From NCBI RefSeq assembly GCF_015500075.1, contig NZ_CP045496.1:3606001-3670000 (forward strand): a stretch of DNA of 64,000 nucleotides. The letters run 5' to 3'. Made by a program: the position numbers and the translations under genes. A model generated the notes under the pieces. That model saw only the letters and a program-made list of their open reading frames with translations. It did not search any database and was not told the DNA's origin. The DNA is from Mesorhizobium sp. INR15. Lineage in GTDB: Bacteria; Pseudomonadota; Alphaproteobacteria; Rhizobiales; Rhizobiaceae. Each line of letters starts with the position of its first letter. Positions within the stretch are counted from its first letter, which is position 1. Shown in pieces: positions 50,389-58,340 of the stretch.

Positions 50389-50943
50389 TCTTGCTTGCCA
50401 GTCGGTGCGCGTCAGCCGGTAGAAGACGTGGCGCTTGAGCGATGCGTGGCTGTCGGGAATGCCGGGATGGTCGAAATCGGAAGTGGGGTCGGCGGTCATG
50501 CCGAGGCGTTCCATCACCGCGGTGGAGCGCAGGTTGTCCTTGACCGCGAAGGAGACGATCTCGGCGACATCGAGCGTTTCGAAGCCGAAGGCGAGCCAGG
50601 CTTCCGAGGCTTCGGTGACATAGCCCTTGCCCCAGAATTCCGGCGCCAGCCGCCAGCCGATCTCGATGGTTCCGGCGGGCAGAAACGGCATGTGATCGAC
50701 ACCGGTCAAGCCGACGAAACCGATGCACTGGCCTGTCGCGGCGATCTCGGCAGCGGCGAAGCCGAAGCCGGCCCGGTCAATCGCGGCACGCAACTCGCCC
50801 ATCTTGGCGTCTGCCTGCGCGCGATCACGGCGGAATGGAAAGAATTCCATGACGCGCTCATCGGAATTGATCCGGTGGAACAACTCGCGGTCACGGTCCT
50901 CCCAGTTGCGCAGGATCAGGCGTTCGGTGCGTATCGGCGTCAA
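50371..50943 (-). CDS. GNAT-family N-acetyltransferase (RimJ/RimL type)
   Basis: This acetyltransferase of about 190 residues has the RimJ/RimL pattern TERLILRNWEDRD at the start and a CoA-binding region near GWRLAPEFWGKGYVTEASEAW. It could modify a ribosomal protein N terminus or a small amine. The likely start is TTG at 50943, overlapping the serB stop by four bases (TTGA), which implies coupling to serB. Confidence 0.85.
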   Translation of the reverse strand: MTPIRTERLILRNWEDRDRELFHRINSDERVMEFFPFRRDRAQADAKMGELRAAIDRAGFGFAAAEIAATGQCIGFVGLTGVDHMPFLPAGTIEIGWRLAPEFWGKGYVTEASEAWLAFGFETLDVAEIVSFAVKDNLRSTAVMERLGMTADPTSDFDHPGIPDSHASLKRHVFYRLTRTDWQARKRAAR

Positions 50944-51827
50944 AGGACAAACTCTTCCTGCCTGTAGCCCTGCAGATAGAGCAGCGCGGTGAGGTCGCCA
51001 TGGTCTATGCGGACCGTCGCTTGCGCGGCCACGGTTGGCTTGGCATGCAGCGCCACGCCGGTGCCGGCCAGCCGGATCATGTCGAGGTCATTGGCGCCGT
51101 CGCCGACGGCAATGGCGTCGGCGGGCGTCAGGCCGAGGCGCGCCGAAATCTCGTTCAGCGCATCGGCCTTGGCGGCACGGCCAAGGATCGGCTCGCCGAC
51201 CAGCCCGGTAAAATGGCCGTCCTGCTCGAGCAGTTGGTTGGCGCGGTTTTCCTGGAAGCCGAGCATGGCGGCGATGCGCGTGGTGAAGACTTCGAAGCCG
51301 CCCGACACCAGCGCTGTCCAGGCACCGTTGGCACGCATGGTCTGGACCAGCGTGCGACCGCCGGAAGCGAGCGTCAGCCGGTTCGCGACAATGCGGTCGA
51401 CCACTGCGGCATCCAGGCCTTTCAGCAGGGCCACCCGCTCACGCAGGGCAGGTTCGAAAGCGATCTCTCCGTTCATCGATCGCGCGGTGATGGTGGCGAC
51501 ACGATCCTTGACGCCGATCTCGTCGGCCAGTTCATCGATGCATTCCTGGTCGATCATGGTCGAATCCATGTCGGCGATGAGGATCTTCTTGCGCCTTGCT
51601 TCGGCCGGCTGGACGATCACGTCGACCGGCTCGGAGGCCAGGGCAGCGCGTAGACCGGCGGTCATTTCATCCGCTTGCGCCGTCTCTGGCAGTGCCAGAT
51701 CGCACGCGATCCCTGCGCCCAGCCAGTGAACAGTGCTTGCGCCGACTGCCTGCGACGCCTTATTCGCAAGCGACGGCGACAGTATGTTGCCGGCAGGACG
51801 GGAAACGAGCGTGGCAATCAGCGGCAT
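50940..51827 (-). CDS. serB: Phosphoserine phosphatase
   Basis: This 295-residue HAD phosphatase makes serine from phosphoserine, the last step of the pathway. It has the HAD motifs DMDSTMIDQECIDELA (nucleophile Asp), SGGFEVFT, and GDGANDLDM, with a regulatory N-terminal region before residue ~80. The ATG at 51827 is chosen; the longer frame overlaps miaA on the other strand. It forms an overlapping pair with the GNAT gene downstream and is divergent from miaA. Confidence 0.93.
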   Translation of the reverse strand: MPLIATLVSRPAGNILSPSLANKASQAVGASTVHWLGAGIACDLALPETAQADEMTAGLRAALASEPVDVIVQPAEARRKKILIADMDSTMIDQECIDELADEIGVKDRVATITARSMNGEIAFEPALRERVALLKGLDAAVVDRIVANRLTLASGGRTLVQTMRANGAWTALVSGGFEVFTTRIAAMLGFQENRANQLLEQDGHFTGLVGEPILGRAAKADALNEISARLGLTPADAIAVGDGANDLDMIRLAGTGVALHAKPTVAAQATVRIDHGDLTALLYLQGYRQEEFVL

Positions 51828-51861
51828 CGAAAATTCCGGCGATAAGGCGGGCGAGGGCCGC

Positions 51862-52785
51862 GTGAAGAACGCGATCCTGATAGCCGGGCCGACCGCCAGC
51901 GGCAAGTCGGCGCTGGCGCTCGATGTCGCTGAGCGCAAAGGCGGTGTCATCGTCAACACCGATTCCATGCAAGGTTATTCCGTCCTCGATGTGCTGACGG
52001 CGCGTCCAGATGCGGCCGAGCTTGCCCGCGTGCCGCATTTTCTCTACGGCCACGTTTCTCCGTCCATGGCCTATTCGACCGGCGCCTGGCTGCGTGACGT
52101 CATGAAGCTTGTTGATGACGGTGTGCTTGCGCAGCGGCCGGCAATTTTTGTCGGCGGCACCGGGCTCTATTTTCGGGCGCTGGCGGAAGGTATTTCGGAA
52201 ATGCCCGACGTTCCGCAGCGGATCCGCGACCGCTGGCGCTACGAACTCAAGGAACAGGGTGCGGAGAAGCTGCACCGCATCCTGATGCGCGAGGATTCGC
52301 GTGTCGGCATGATGCTCAAGCCGACCGACAGCCAGCGCATCGTGCGGGCGCTTGAGGTGCTCGATGCATCGGGGCGCTCGATCCTCGAATGGCAGGCCGT
52401 GCGCGGTCAGCCGCTGATCGACAGGAAGACCGCGAGTTTCCTGGTCATCGAGCCCGACCGGCCGACATTGGTGCGCCGCATCGATGCACGGTTCGACCAG
52501 ATGCTCGACAGGGGCGCTCTGGACGAGGTCGGGAAGCTCATGGCTCTTGACCTTGATCCAGCCTTGCCGGTGATGAAGGCGATCGGCGTTCGCGAACTGC
52601 AAGCCGCCATGGCTGGAGAGATGGGGTTTGCCGAGGCGATCGAGCGCGCCAAGATCGCGACCAGGCAATATTCCAAGCGGCAAGGAACCTGGTTTCGCAA
52701 TCAGCTGGGGCCGGAATGGCACAGATTGCACGCTGGTGACGATGTCGAAACCACGATCCGAGGGCTTGCCTCGGATGCAACCTGA
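51862..52785 (+). CDS. miaA: tRNA dimethylallyltransferase
   Basis: This enzyme adds the dimethylallyl group to A37 of tRNAs that read codons starting with U. It has about 307 residues, with the P-loop LIAGPTASGKSALAL, the DSMQGYSVLDVLTARP substrate segment, HFLYGHVSP and VGGTGLYFRAL. The start is uncertain: GTG 51862 gives a normal length, GTG 51811 would add 17 residues and overlap the serB 5' end on the other strand. Confidence 0.92.
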   Translation: MKNAILIAGPTASGKSALALDVAERKGGVIVNTDSMQGYSVLDVLTARPDAAELARVPHFLYGHVSPSMAYSTGAWLRDVMKLVDDGVLAQRPAIFVGGTGLYFRALAEGISEMPDVPQRIRDRWRYELKEQGAEKLHRILMREDSRVGMMLKPTDSQRIVRALEVLDASGRSILEWQAVRGQPLIDRKTASFLVIEPDRPTLVRRIDARFDQMLDRGALDEVGKLMALDLDPALPVMKAIGVRELQAAMAGEMGFAEAIERAKIATRQYSKRQGTWFRNQLGPEWHRLHAGDDVETTIRGLASDAT

Positions 52786-52890
52786 AAAGTTGACCCGCAA
52801 GGAAAGGTTCCCGTTGTGGTTGTTCAAATTAACGCTCCGTAAGGCCGCCCGTGCCATAAGGTCGGTGGGTACTTTTCCAACGGGGAGCAG

Positions 52891-53682
52891 ATGCGTTTCC
52901 ACAAGGCGGAATCAGCGTTTTTCGTCTTTATCTTCGTGATCCTGGCCGCGGGCCTGGTGACGCTGCATGCCTATGGGCTCCTGCAATCCTTCGCGACCGA
53001 GCTGCATACGGAATCCGGCCTGGAGAAGATCATCTATCTCAACAAGCTGTTGTTCGCGACCGGGGTGCTTCTGGCGACCGCGCTGTTTTTCGGCATCTTT
53101 TTCATCTACCCGCTGATCCGCAAGCAGGCGACCGAGGAAGGCAAGCTGCGCGCCATGACGGTCTCGCTCAGCGCACGCTCGGAAACGCTGGAGCACGCGG
53201 CGCTGACCGACGGCCTGACCGGCATGCAGAACCGGCGCTATTTCGACGATGCGCTGAAAGAATATCTCGAGGAATTCCGGCGGATCGAAAAGCCCGTGGG
53301 GCTGATGATCCTCGATCTCGACCATTTCAAGCAGGTCAATGACGGCCATGGCCACGATGTCGGTGACGAGGTGCTGAAGGCCGTTGCCAGCTGTCTCAAG
53401 GACATGACGCGCTATCACGACGTGGTGGCGCGGCTGGGCGGTGAAGAGTTCGCCGTGGTTACCCCCAACATGGACGCGGAACTCCTGTCCAAATTCGCCG
53501 AGCGCATCCGCAAGGCGGTTGCCAACATGTCGGTTCTCTCAGGCAATGTCCGCCTCAAGATCACCACCAGCGTCGGTCTCGCCGTATGGGACCGCAAGGA
53601 AACGGCCGAGGAATTCTATCGTCGCGCCGACCGTCAGCTCTATGAGGCGAAGAGGCAAGGCCGCAACCGCGTCTGCGCCTAA
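52891..53682 (+). CDS. Membrane diguanylate cyclase (GGDEF domain)
   Basis: This 263-residue protein has two membrane helices (FFVFIFVILAAGLVTLHAYG and LLFATGVLLATALFFGIFFI) flanking a short periplasmic loop. A GGDEF domain follows (DGLTGMQNRRYFDD, DLDHFKQVNDGHGHDVGD). The active site is GGEEF, a functional variant, and the inhibitory I-site RYHD lies five residues before it. It should make cyclic di-GMP and be product-inhibited. The stop codon is the start of hairpin element B. Confidence 0.93.
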   Translation: MRFHKAESAFFVFIFVILAAGLVTLHAYGLLQSFATELHTESGLEKIIYLNKLLFATGVLLATALFFGIFFIYPLIRKQATEEGKLRAMTVSLSARSETLEHAALTDGLTGMQNRRYFDDALKEYLEEFRRIEKPVGLMILDLDHFKQVNDGHGHDVGDEVLKAVASCLKDMTRYHDVVARLGGEEFAVVTPNMDAELLSKFAERIRKAVANMSVLSGNVRLKITTSVGLAVWDRKETAEEFYRRADRQLYEAKRQGRNRVCA

Positions 53683-53824
53683 AATCCCACCATTGAATTC
53701 GTGACGCTGGCCGACTGATGTCGGCTTCTGCGCTTCCGGTGCTCACGGACTGAATGTCCGCTCCGCTCCGGTTCTCGAAGCCAGCACCAGGCGACTCAGC
53801 CTGACGAATTCCCTGATGGGATTT
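53680..53824. repeat. Long hairpin element B (same core as element A)
   Basis: The outer arms are AAATCCCACCATTGAATTCGT on the left and its near-complement ending GATGGGATTT on the right (18 of 21 pair). They differ in sequence from the arms at 38148-38293. The core is almost identical to element A over about 50 bases, including CTTCCGGTGCTCACGGAC, GAATGTCCGCTCCGCTCCGG and CTCAGCCTGAC. The element begins at the stop codon of the diguanylate cyclase gene, as element A begins at the stop of thyA. Confidence 0.85.
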
Positions 53825-53894
53825 ACCCAAGCTTGTCGGCGAGACCGAATTGGTGTTGGACGGATTCGAGCTCTGTTCGCAGGGCTCCGCCGCC

Positions 53895-55724
53895 TCAATC
53901 GTTCTGCGGGCGCAGGCCGAAGGTGGCGGGCTTGAGGCCGTAGCGCGCGTCGAAATCGTCGTCCGACGATGCACGCACCGCAGGCGGCTTGCGGTAGTCC
54001 GGGTCGCCTGCCTGCCTGCCCGCATCGACGGTTTCGACAAAGGCCATCGCCTGTTGCGGCTTCGGCACGTTGCGCAGCCGCTCGACGATCGCCACGAGAT
54101 CGACATCGTCGCCGTTTTGCGATGACAAATCGGGCTCGCGCTTGGCGGTGCCGGGGAGCAGGTGCTGTGGCAACCGCTCGAACTTCATTCGCATCGTTGT
54201 CGCCACGCCTTCACCGAAGGCGATGGCCTCGCGCTGACCCATGGAAGACAGAAAGGCCAGTGTCGAGGCCGAGGAGTCGGCGATTGCCGAACGGATGATC
54301 GCCTGATCCTGCTCATTGGCGAGCCGCATGGCAAAGAAGGTCGAGCATTGCGACAGGATGGTCGGATCGAGCTCACCTGGGCGCTGGGTGACAACGCCGA
54401 GATAGCAGCCATATTTGCGGCCTTCCTTGGCGATGCGCGACAGTGCGTGCCGCGTCGGCGCAAAGCCAAGCCGTGGGTCCGCGGGCATATAGCGGTGGGC
54501 CTCCTCGCACAACAGCAGAAGCTGCAGCTTGCCTTCGCTCCACAGAGCAAGGTCGAAGGCCAACCGCGCCAGCACGGAACAGACGGAATTGACCACTTCG
54601 GACGGCATGCCGGCCATCTCGAAGCAGGTCACCGGGCGGCCGTGATGCGGCACGCGGAAAATATTGCCGATCGTCTCGTGGATCGTGTCCTCGATCAGGC
54701 GCGAATTGAACATGAAGCGGTAGCGCGGATCGGAAGCCGCCGATTCAATGCGCGTCTTCAGCGACTTCAGGGTCGGCCGGTCGTTCTTGCTCTCCAGCAT
54801 GCCCATGCGCTCATCGATCTGCTTGAGAAGATCGGCGACGCGGTAGGGCACGGGCGTATCGGCGGTCAAGGCATCACTGCCGCGCCTGAGATAGGCGCCG
54901 GAATTGGGATTGCGGTAGAGGTTCTTGGCCGCAGGGATCAGGTCGCGCAAGGCGTCGACTTCCTCGGGCACGGTCTCGCGGCCGCGAAACAGCACTTCGG
55001 CGAATTCCTCCAGCTTGAACATCCAGAATGGAAGATCGAGCGTCTTGGAATCGACCCTGACGCAATACTCGGGCAGCGATGCCGCGAATTCATTGTGCGG
55101 ATCGAGGATCAGGATGCGCAGATCCGGCCGCGCGGCGATCGACTTGCGCAGCAGCAGGGACACGGCGGTGGATTTGCCGACGCCGGTGGTGCCGACCACG
55201 GCGAAGTGCCGCGCGAGCGTATCGTCTATGGCGATGTTGGCGGCAATTGACTCGTCCTGCGACAGGGTGCCGATAGTGATCGAATGGCGGCCGGCCAGAT
55301 CATACACCGCTTGCAGGTCCCGGGTGCGGATGCGGTGAGCCACGGCGCCGATATGCGGATAGATCGTGATGCCTCGGTCGAAGACCGGTTTGGCGCCGGG
55401 TTCAGCACCGTCGCGGACCTCGCCGATGAGTTCGACACTGACCTCGATCGGGTTCTGGCCTTCGTTGCTCCAGGCGCGATCCGACTTGCCGATCTCATAG
55501 ACCAGGCCGACGGTTCGCGTGCCGCCGAGATTGATGGAAATCATCTTGCCGACCGTCCACAGGCCGGTAATCGAGCCATCGATGTCGTCGGCATAGGCGC
55601 TGATGGTGGCTCGGGCGCCGTCGCATTGCACGACATTGCCCAGAATGCGCTTGTCATTCTGCTCGGCTTGACGGCGCTCCTGCGATGTCGGTTCTCCCAC
55701 GGAGGCTTCGCGTTCGACATACAT
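53895..55724 (-). CDS. HerA-like hexameric ATPase (DUF87)
   Basis: This 609-residue protein has an N-terminal HAS-barrel-like region, the Walker A VVGTTGVGKST (~residue 175), Walker B LLLLCEEAHRYMP and the arginine-finger region VVTQRPGEL, typical of HerA/DUF87 DNA-translocating ATPases. Archaeal HerA works with the nuclease NurA in end resection; some bacterial HerA-like proteins pair with Sir2 or nuclease effectors in phage defence. No nuclease, Sir2 or DUF4297 partner is adjacent, so this appears to be the solitary housekeeping form found in rhizobia. Role unknown. Confidence 0.85.
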   Translation of the reverse strand: MYVEREASVGEPTSQERRQAEQNDKRILGNVVQCDGARATISAYADDIDGSITGLWTVGKMISINLGGTRTVGLVYEIGKSDRAWSNEGQNPIEVSVELIGEVRDGAEPGAKPVFDRGITIYPHIGAVAHRIRTRDLQAVYDLAGRHSITIGTLSQDESIAANIAIDDTLARHFAVVGTTGVGKSTAVSLLLRKSIAARPDLRILILDPHNEFAASLPEYCVRVDSKTLDLPFWMFKLEEFAEVLFRGRETVPEEVDALRDLIPAAKNLYRNPNSGAYLRRGSDALTADTPVPYRVADLLKQIDERMGMLESKNDRPTLKSLKTRIESAASDPRYRFMFNSRLIEDTIHETIGNIFRVPHHGRPVTCFEMAGMPSEVVNSVCSVLARLAFDLALWSEGKLQLLLLCEEAHRYMPADPRLGFAPTRHALSRIAKEGRKYGCYLGVVTQRPGELDPTILSQCSTFFAMRLANEQDQAIIRSAIADSSASTLAFLSSMGQREAIAFGEGVATTMRMKFERLPQHLLPGTAKREPDLSSQNGDDVDLVAIVERLRNVPKPQQAMAFVETVDAGRQAGDPDYRKPPAVRASSDDDFDARYGLKPATFGLRPQND

Positions 55725-55862
55725 GGACAGGCTATTCCCCGTTTCCCTTGGAGGGAGACACTACAGGAACGGGGTTAAGGTGGGGTGATGCCTGATGGTG
55801 TAGGGAGCGTTAAGCCGTTGGCGAAGAATCGAGGCAACGCCCTCTTTTCCCCGAGAGAGAGT

Positions 55863-55896
55863 TTCGCTATATCGAAATTATGGCTGATATAGCGAA
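55863..55896. promoter_or_regulatory. Operator spanning the start codon of the XRE-cupin regulator
   Basis: Perfect 11-base inverted repeats TTCGCTATATC and GATATAGCGAA are separated by 12 bases that contain the ATG of the XRE gene (55880). A bound dimer would block transcription elongation or the start of translation, so this is almost certainly an autorepression site. Confidence 0.7.
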
Positions 55897-56443
55897 CAAT
55901 ATTTCCTCGACCATCGGCAAAAGAATACACGCCGAAAGGCTCATGCGGGACTGGTCTCTGGCCGAACTCGCGCAGCGGTCCGAGGTCTCGAAAGCCATGC
56001 TCAGCACGATCGAGCGCGGCAAGACCAGTCCGACGGCGGCACTTCTGGTGCGTATCGCGGCGGCCTTCGGCATGACGCTTTCGGCCCTTATCGCGCGGGC
56101 TGAGCTGCAAGGCGGCGGGTTGCTGCGCGAAGGCGATCAGCCGATCTGGCGCGATCCGGCCACCGGTTATGTCAGGCGGCACCTGTCGCCGGTGTCCGAC
56201 ATGCCGCTCGAGTTGATCAAGGTGCAATTGCCGGCAGGCGCCAGGGTCAGTTTCCCGGCTGCCTCCTATGCCTTCATCCGGCAGCAGGTATGGCTGATCT
56301 CCGGTCGGCTCGAATTCATCGAAGGCGATACGGTGCACACGCTTGAGGTCGGCGATTGCCTGGCGCTCGGCGCGCCGTCGGACTGCACCTTCCATGCTCT
56401 TGAACCCGGCGCCGAGTATCTCGTCGCGCTGGTCAGGGGCTGA
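55880..56443 (+). CDS. XRE-family regulator with C-terminal cupin
   Basis: This 187-residue protein has a helix-turn-helix (LAELAQRSEVSKAMLSTIERGKTSPTAALL, residues ~28-58) joined to a small cupin (RQQVWLISGRLEF, LEVGDCLALG). Such regulators sense small molecules through the cupin and usually control an adjacent transporter or acetyltransferase. It begins inside its own operator. Genes for a small hypothetical protein and a GNAT enzyme follow within 400 bases. Confidence 0.9.
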   Translation: MADIANNISSTIGKRIHAERLMRDWSLAELAQRSEVSKAMLSTIERGKTSPTAALLVRIAAAFGMTLSALIARAELQGGGLLREGDQPIWRDPATGYVRRHLSPVSDMPLELIKVQLPAGARVSFPAASYAFIRQQVWLISGRLEFIEGDTVHTLEVGDCLALGAPSDCTFHALEPGAEYLVALVRG

Positions 56444-56448
56444 GAACC

Positions 56449-56757
56449 ATGGCGAGACGGCCAAAACGCTCCCACAATGGTGGGCCGCCGCTTGATGAAT
56501 ACAAGGGGCCGCCATGGGGCAAGGGCGACCCATACATCTTCCTTGCCTGGCAGGCCGCACACGCCAAGGCGTGGAAGCCGCCGAGCCGCGAGATCACGCT
56601 GGCGCGCATGGGCAAGGCCGAGCGCCTGGGCCTTACCTATGAGGAGTACACGCTCGAAATTCTGGAGCGTGGACGGCATCTGCAAGAAGAAGACACCGAG
56701 CGCATCAGCGCCATCAAGGCGGCACGAAGGCGCCGCCGTGTGCGTGCTCTCGATTGA
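56449..56757 (+). CDS. Small basic hypothetical protein with NGGPPLDE motif
   Basis: This 102-residue, Arg/Lys-rich protein starts MARRPKRSHNGGPPLDEYKGPPWGKGDPYIF. It has a helix-rich C-terminal half ending in KAARRRRRVRALD. The HNGGPPLDE motif recurs in unclassified alphaproteobacterial proteins. It lies five bases after the XRE-cupin gene, so it is in the same operon. No function can be assigned. Confidence 0.7.
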   Translation: MARRPKRSHNGGPPLDEYKGPPWGKGDPYIFLAWQAAHAKAWKPPSREITLARMGKAERLGLTYEEYTLEILERGRHLQEEDTERISAIKAARRRRRVRALD

Positions 56758-56808
56758 CGGCGTTGCGCGCGCATCGCCCCATTTCATCACCTTCAACAGG
56801 ACCCATTG

Positions 56809-57327
56809 ATGAGCTCCTTCGCAATCAGAACGCTCACTTCAACCAGGCAAACGCTTGAGATGCTGGCGGAATTGCTGGTCGAAACGGTTGCGGCAGGCGG
56901 ATCGGTCAGCTTCATGCACCCGCTTGCACACGAGGCCGCCAGGGATTTCTGGGAGAAGTCGCTCGGGATGGCCGCGCGAGGCGAAAGAGTGGTGCTGGGC
57001 GCCTGGGATGGCGAGATCCTGGCTGGTACCGTCACTTTGCTGCTTGACTGTCCACCCAACCAGCCGCATCGGGCCGAAATCGCCAAGCTGATGACGCGCG
57101 TCGACCAGAGGGGCAAAGGCGTGGGAACGCATCTGATGGGGGCCGCTGAAAGCCTCGCGGTCGAGAAAGGCCGCACGTTGCTGGTTCTGGATACGGCGGC
57201 GGAGGAGGGCGCCTCGCGCCTCTATGAAAAGCTGGGCTTCACGCTGACGGGAGAAATTCCCGACTATGCGCTGAAGCCGCATGGCGGGCTCACCGGCACG
57301 CTCATCTACTGGAAGCGGATCGGCTGA
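56809..57327 (+). CDS. GNAT-family N-acetyltransferase
   Basis: This 172-residue acetyltransferase has the CoA-binding motif A RGKGVGTHLMGAAESLAVEKG and the C-terminal FTLTGEIPDYALKPHGGLTGT. It sits in line with the XRE-cupin regulator and the NGGPPLDE protein and ends six bases from the convergent LysR gene. Start at ATG 56809, with a TTG one codon earlier. The substrate is unknown. Confidence 0.88.
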   Translation: MSSFAIRTLTSTRQTLEMLAELLVETVAAGGSVSFMHPLAHEAARDFWEKSLGMAARGERVVLGAWDGEILAGTVTLLLDCPPNQPHRAEIAKLMTRVDQRGKGVGTHLMGAAESLAVEKGRTLLVLDTAAEEGASRLYEKLGFTLTGEIPDYALKPHGGLTGTLIYWKRIG

Positions 57328-57332
57328 GGCCT

Positions 57333-58220
57333 TTATGCCTGCTCCGAGGCCGTGAATCGCGACAGCAGCCACCGACGAAAATCCTGCTCGGCGCTGGTCA
57401 GGCGTGCGCTCGGCGCGCGGGTCAGGAAATGCCCTGATGTGCTGGTGAGTTCGAAGTCGGAGAGCCGCGTCAGCGCCTTGCTGGTGAGCGCCGCATCGAT
57501 CAGCGGCCGCGAACCGAGCAGGACGCCGGCGCCGGCCTTGGCGGCTTCCATGGCGGCGACGAAACTGTCGAAGCGGTGCGAGCGCTTGGAATGTCCTGCC
57601 AGCCCTGCCGCCGCGAACCATTCCGCCCACATTTCGCGGGCGCCGGCGACCAGCAGCAAAGGCTGCGTGGTCCAGTCGGTGTCATCGGCCAAAGCCTGGG
57701 CGGCAACTGGCACCAGCCGCTCCACGGACAACCTGTCGGCTTCACGGCCGGGAAAGGCGCCATTGCCGAAACGGATGTCGAGCGCCGAGCCCGGCTGGTC
57801 ATAGTCTGTGGGCCGGTGGATCGTCACCAGATCAAGCTGGACCTGCGGAAGCGTTTCCGACAGATCGGGCAGCAAGGGAACCAGCGCCAGCAAGGCAAAG
57901 GAGATCGGCACCCGGATGGTGACGGTCTGGATGGCGCGGGGTTCGAACAATTCGGCGGTGCTGCTGCCAATGGTGGCGAATGCGGACTGGATGTGCGGAA
58001 GGTAGGCCGCGCCCTCTGGCGAAAGCGTCACGCCGCGCGCCAGCCGTCCGAACAGAGGGGTCTTCAGCCGGTCCTCGAGATGGCGGATGTGCTGGCTGAC
58101 GGCGGCCTGGGTCAGGCCAAGCTCGGCCGCCGCGGCCGTGAAATTCGACAGCCGCGCGGCGGCTTCGAAACTGCGCAGCCAGTCGAGCGGAGGCATGGCG
58201 TTGAGGGATTTGCGAGCCAT
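57333..58220 (-). CDS. LysR regulator of the tmpAB locus
   Basis: This LysR protein of about 295 residues is of the GcvA-like group: RKSLNAMPPLDWLRSFEAAARL, helix-turn-helix AAAELGLTQAAVSQHIRHLE, and an effector domain rich in short strands. The ATG at 58220 removes eight unlikely residues from the longer frame (58244). It is divergent from tmpA with a 120-base gap and probably activates tmpAB in the presence of the phosphonate substrate or a pathway intermediate. Confidence 0.88.
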   Translation of the reverse strand: MARKSLNAMPPLDWLRSFEAAARLSNFTAAAAELGLTQAAVSQHIRHLEDRLKTPLFGRLARGVTLSPEGAAYLPHIQSAFATIGSSTAELFEPRAIQTVTIRVPISFALLALVPLLPDLSETLPQVQLDLVTIHRPTDYDQPGSALDIRFGNGAFPGREADRLSVERLVPVAAQALADDTDWTTQPLLLVAGAREMWAEWFAAAGLAGHSKRSHRFDSFVAAMEAAKAGAGVLLGSRPLIDAALTSKALTRLSDFELTSTSGHFLTRAPSARLTSAEQDFRRWLLSRFTASEQA

Positions 58221-58230
58221 TAGAATTTTC

Positions 58231-58262
58231 AACTCATTGGCCAAAAAATGATAATTTGAGTT
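58231..58262. promoter_or_regulatory. Candidate LysR operator upstream of tmpA
   Basis: AACTCA (58231-58236) and TGAGTT (58257-58262) form inverted repeats 20 bases apart in the AT-rich gap between the LysR gene and tmpA. They may be half-sites of the LysR tetramer. Symmetry is short, so this is tentative. Confidence 0.35.
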
Positions 58263-58340
58263 ATGCCTCTTGGAGCGTCACGCTGCAACTGAAACCCTGC
58301 GGACCTGGCTGCGGGGGGCAACGGACAGGACCTTATCTCC

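Noticed and set aside
53895..55724. HerA-type phage-defence operon
   Set aside because: No nuclease, Sir2 or DUF4297 partner is adjacent and the gene is flanked by ordinary genes.
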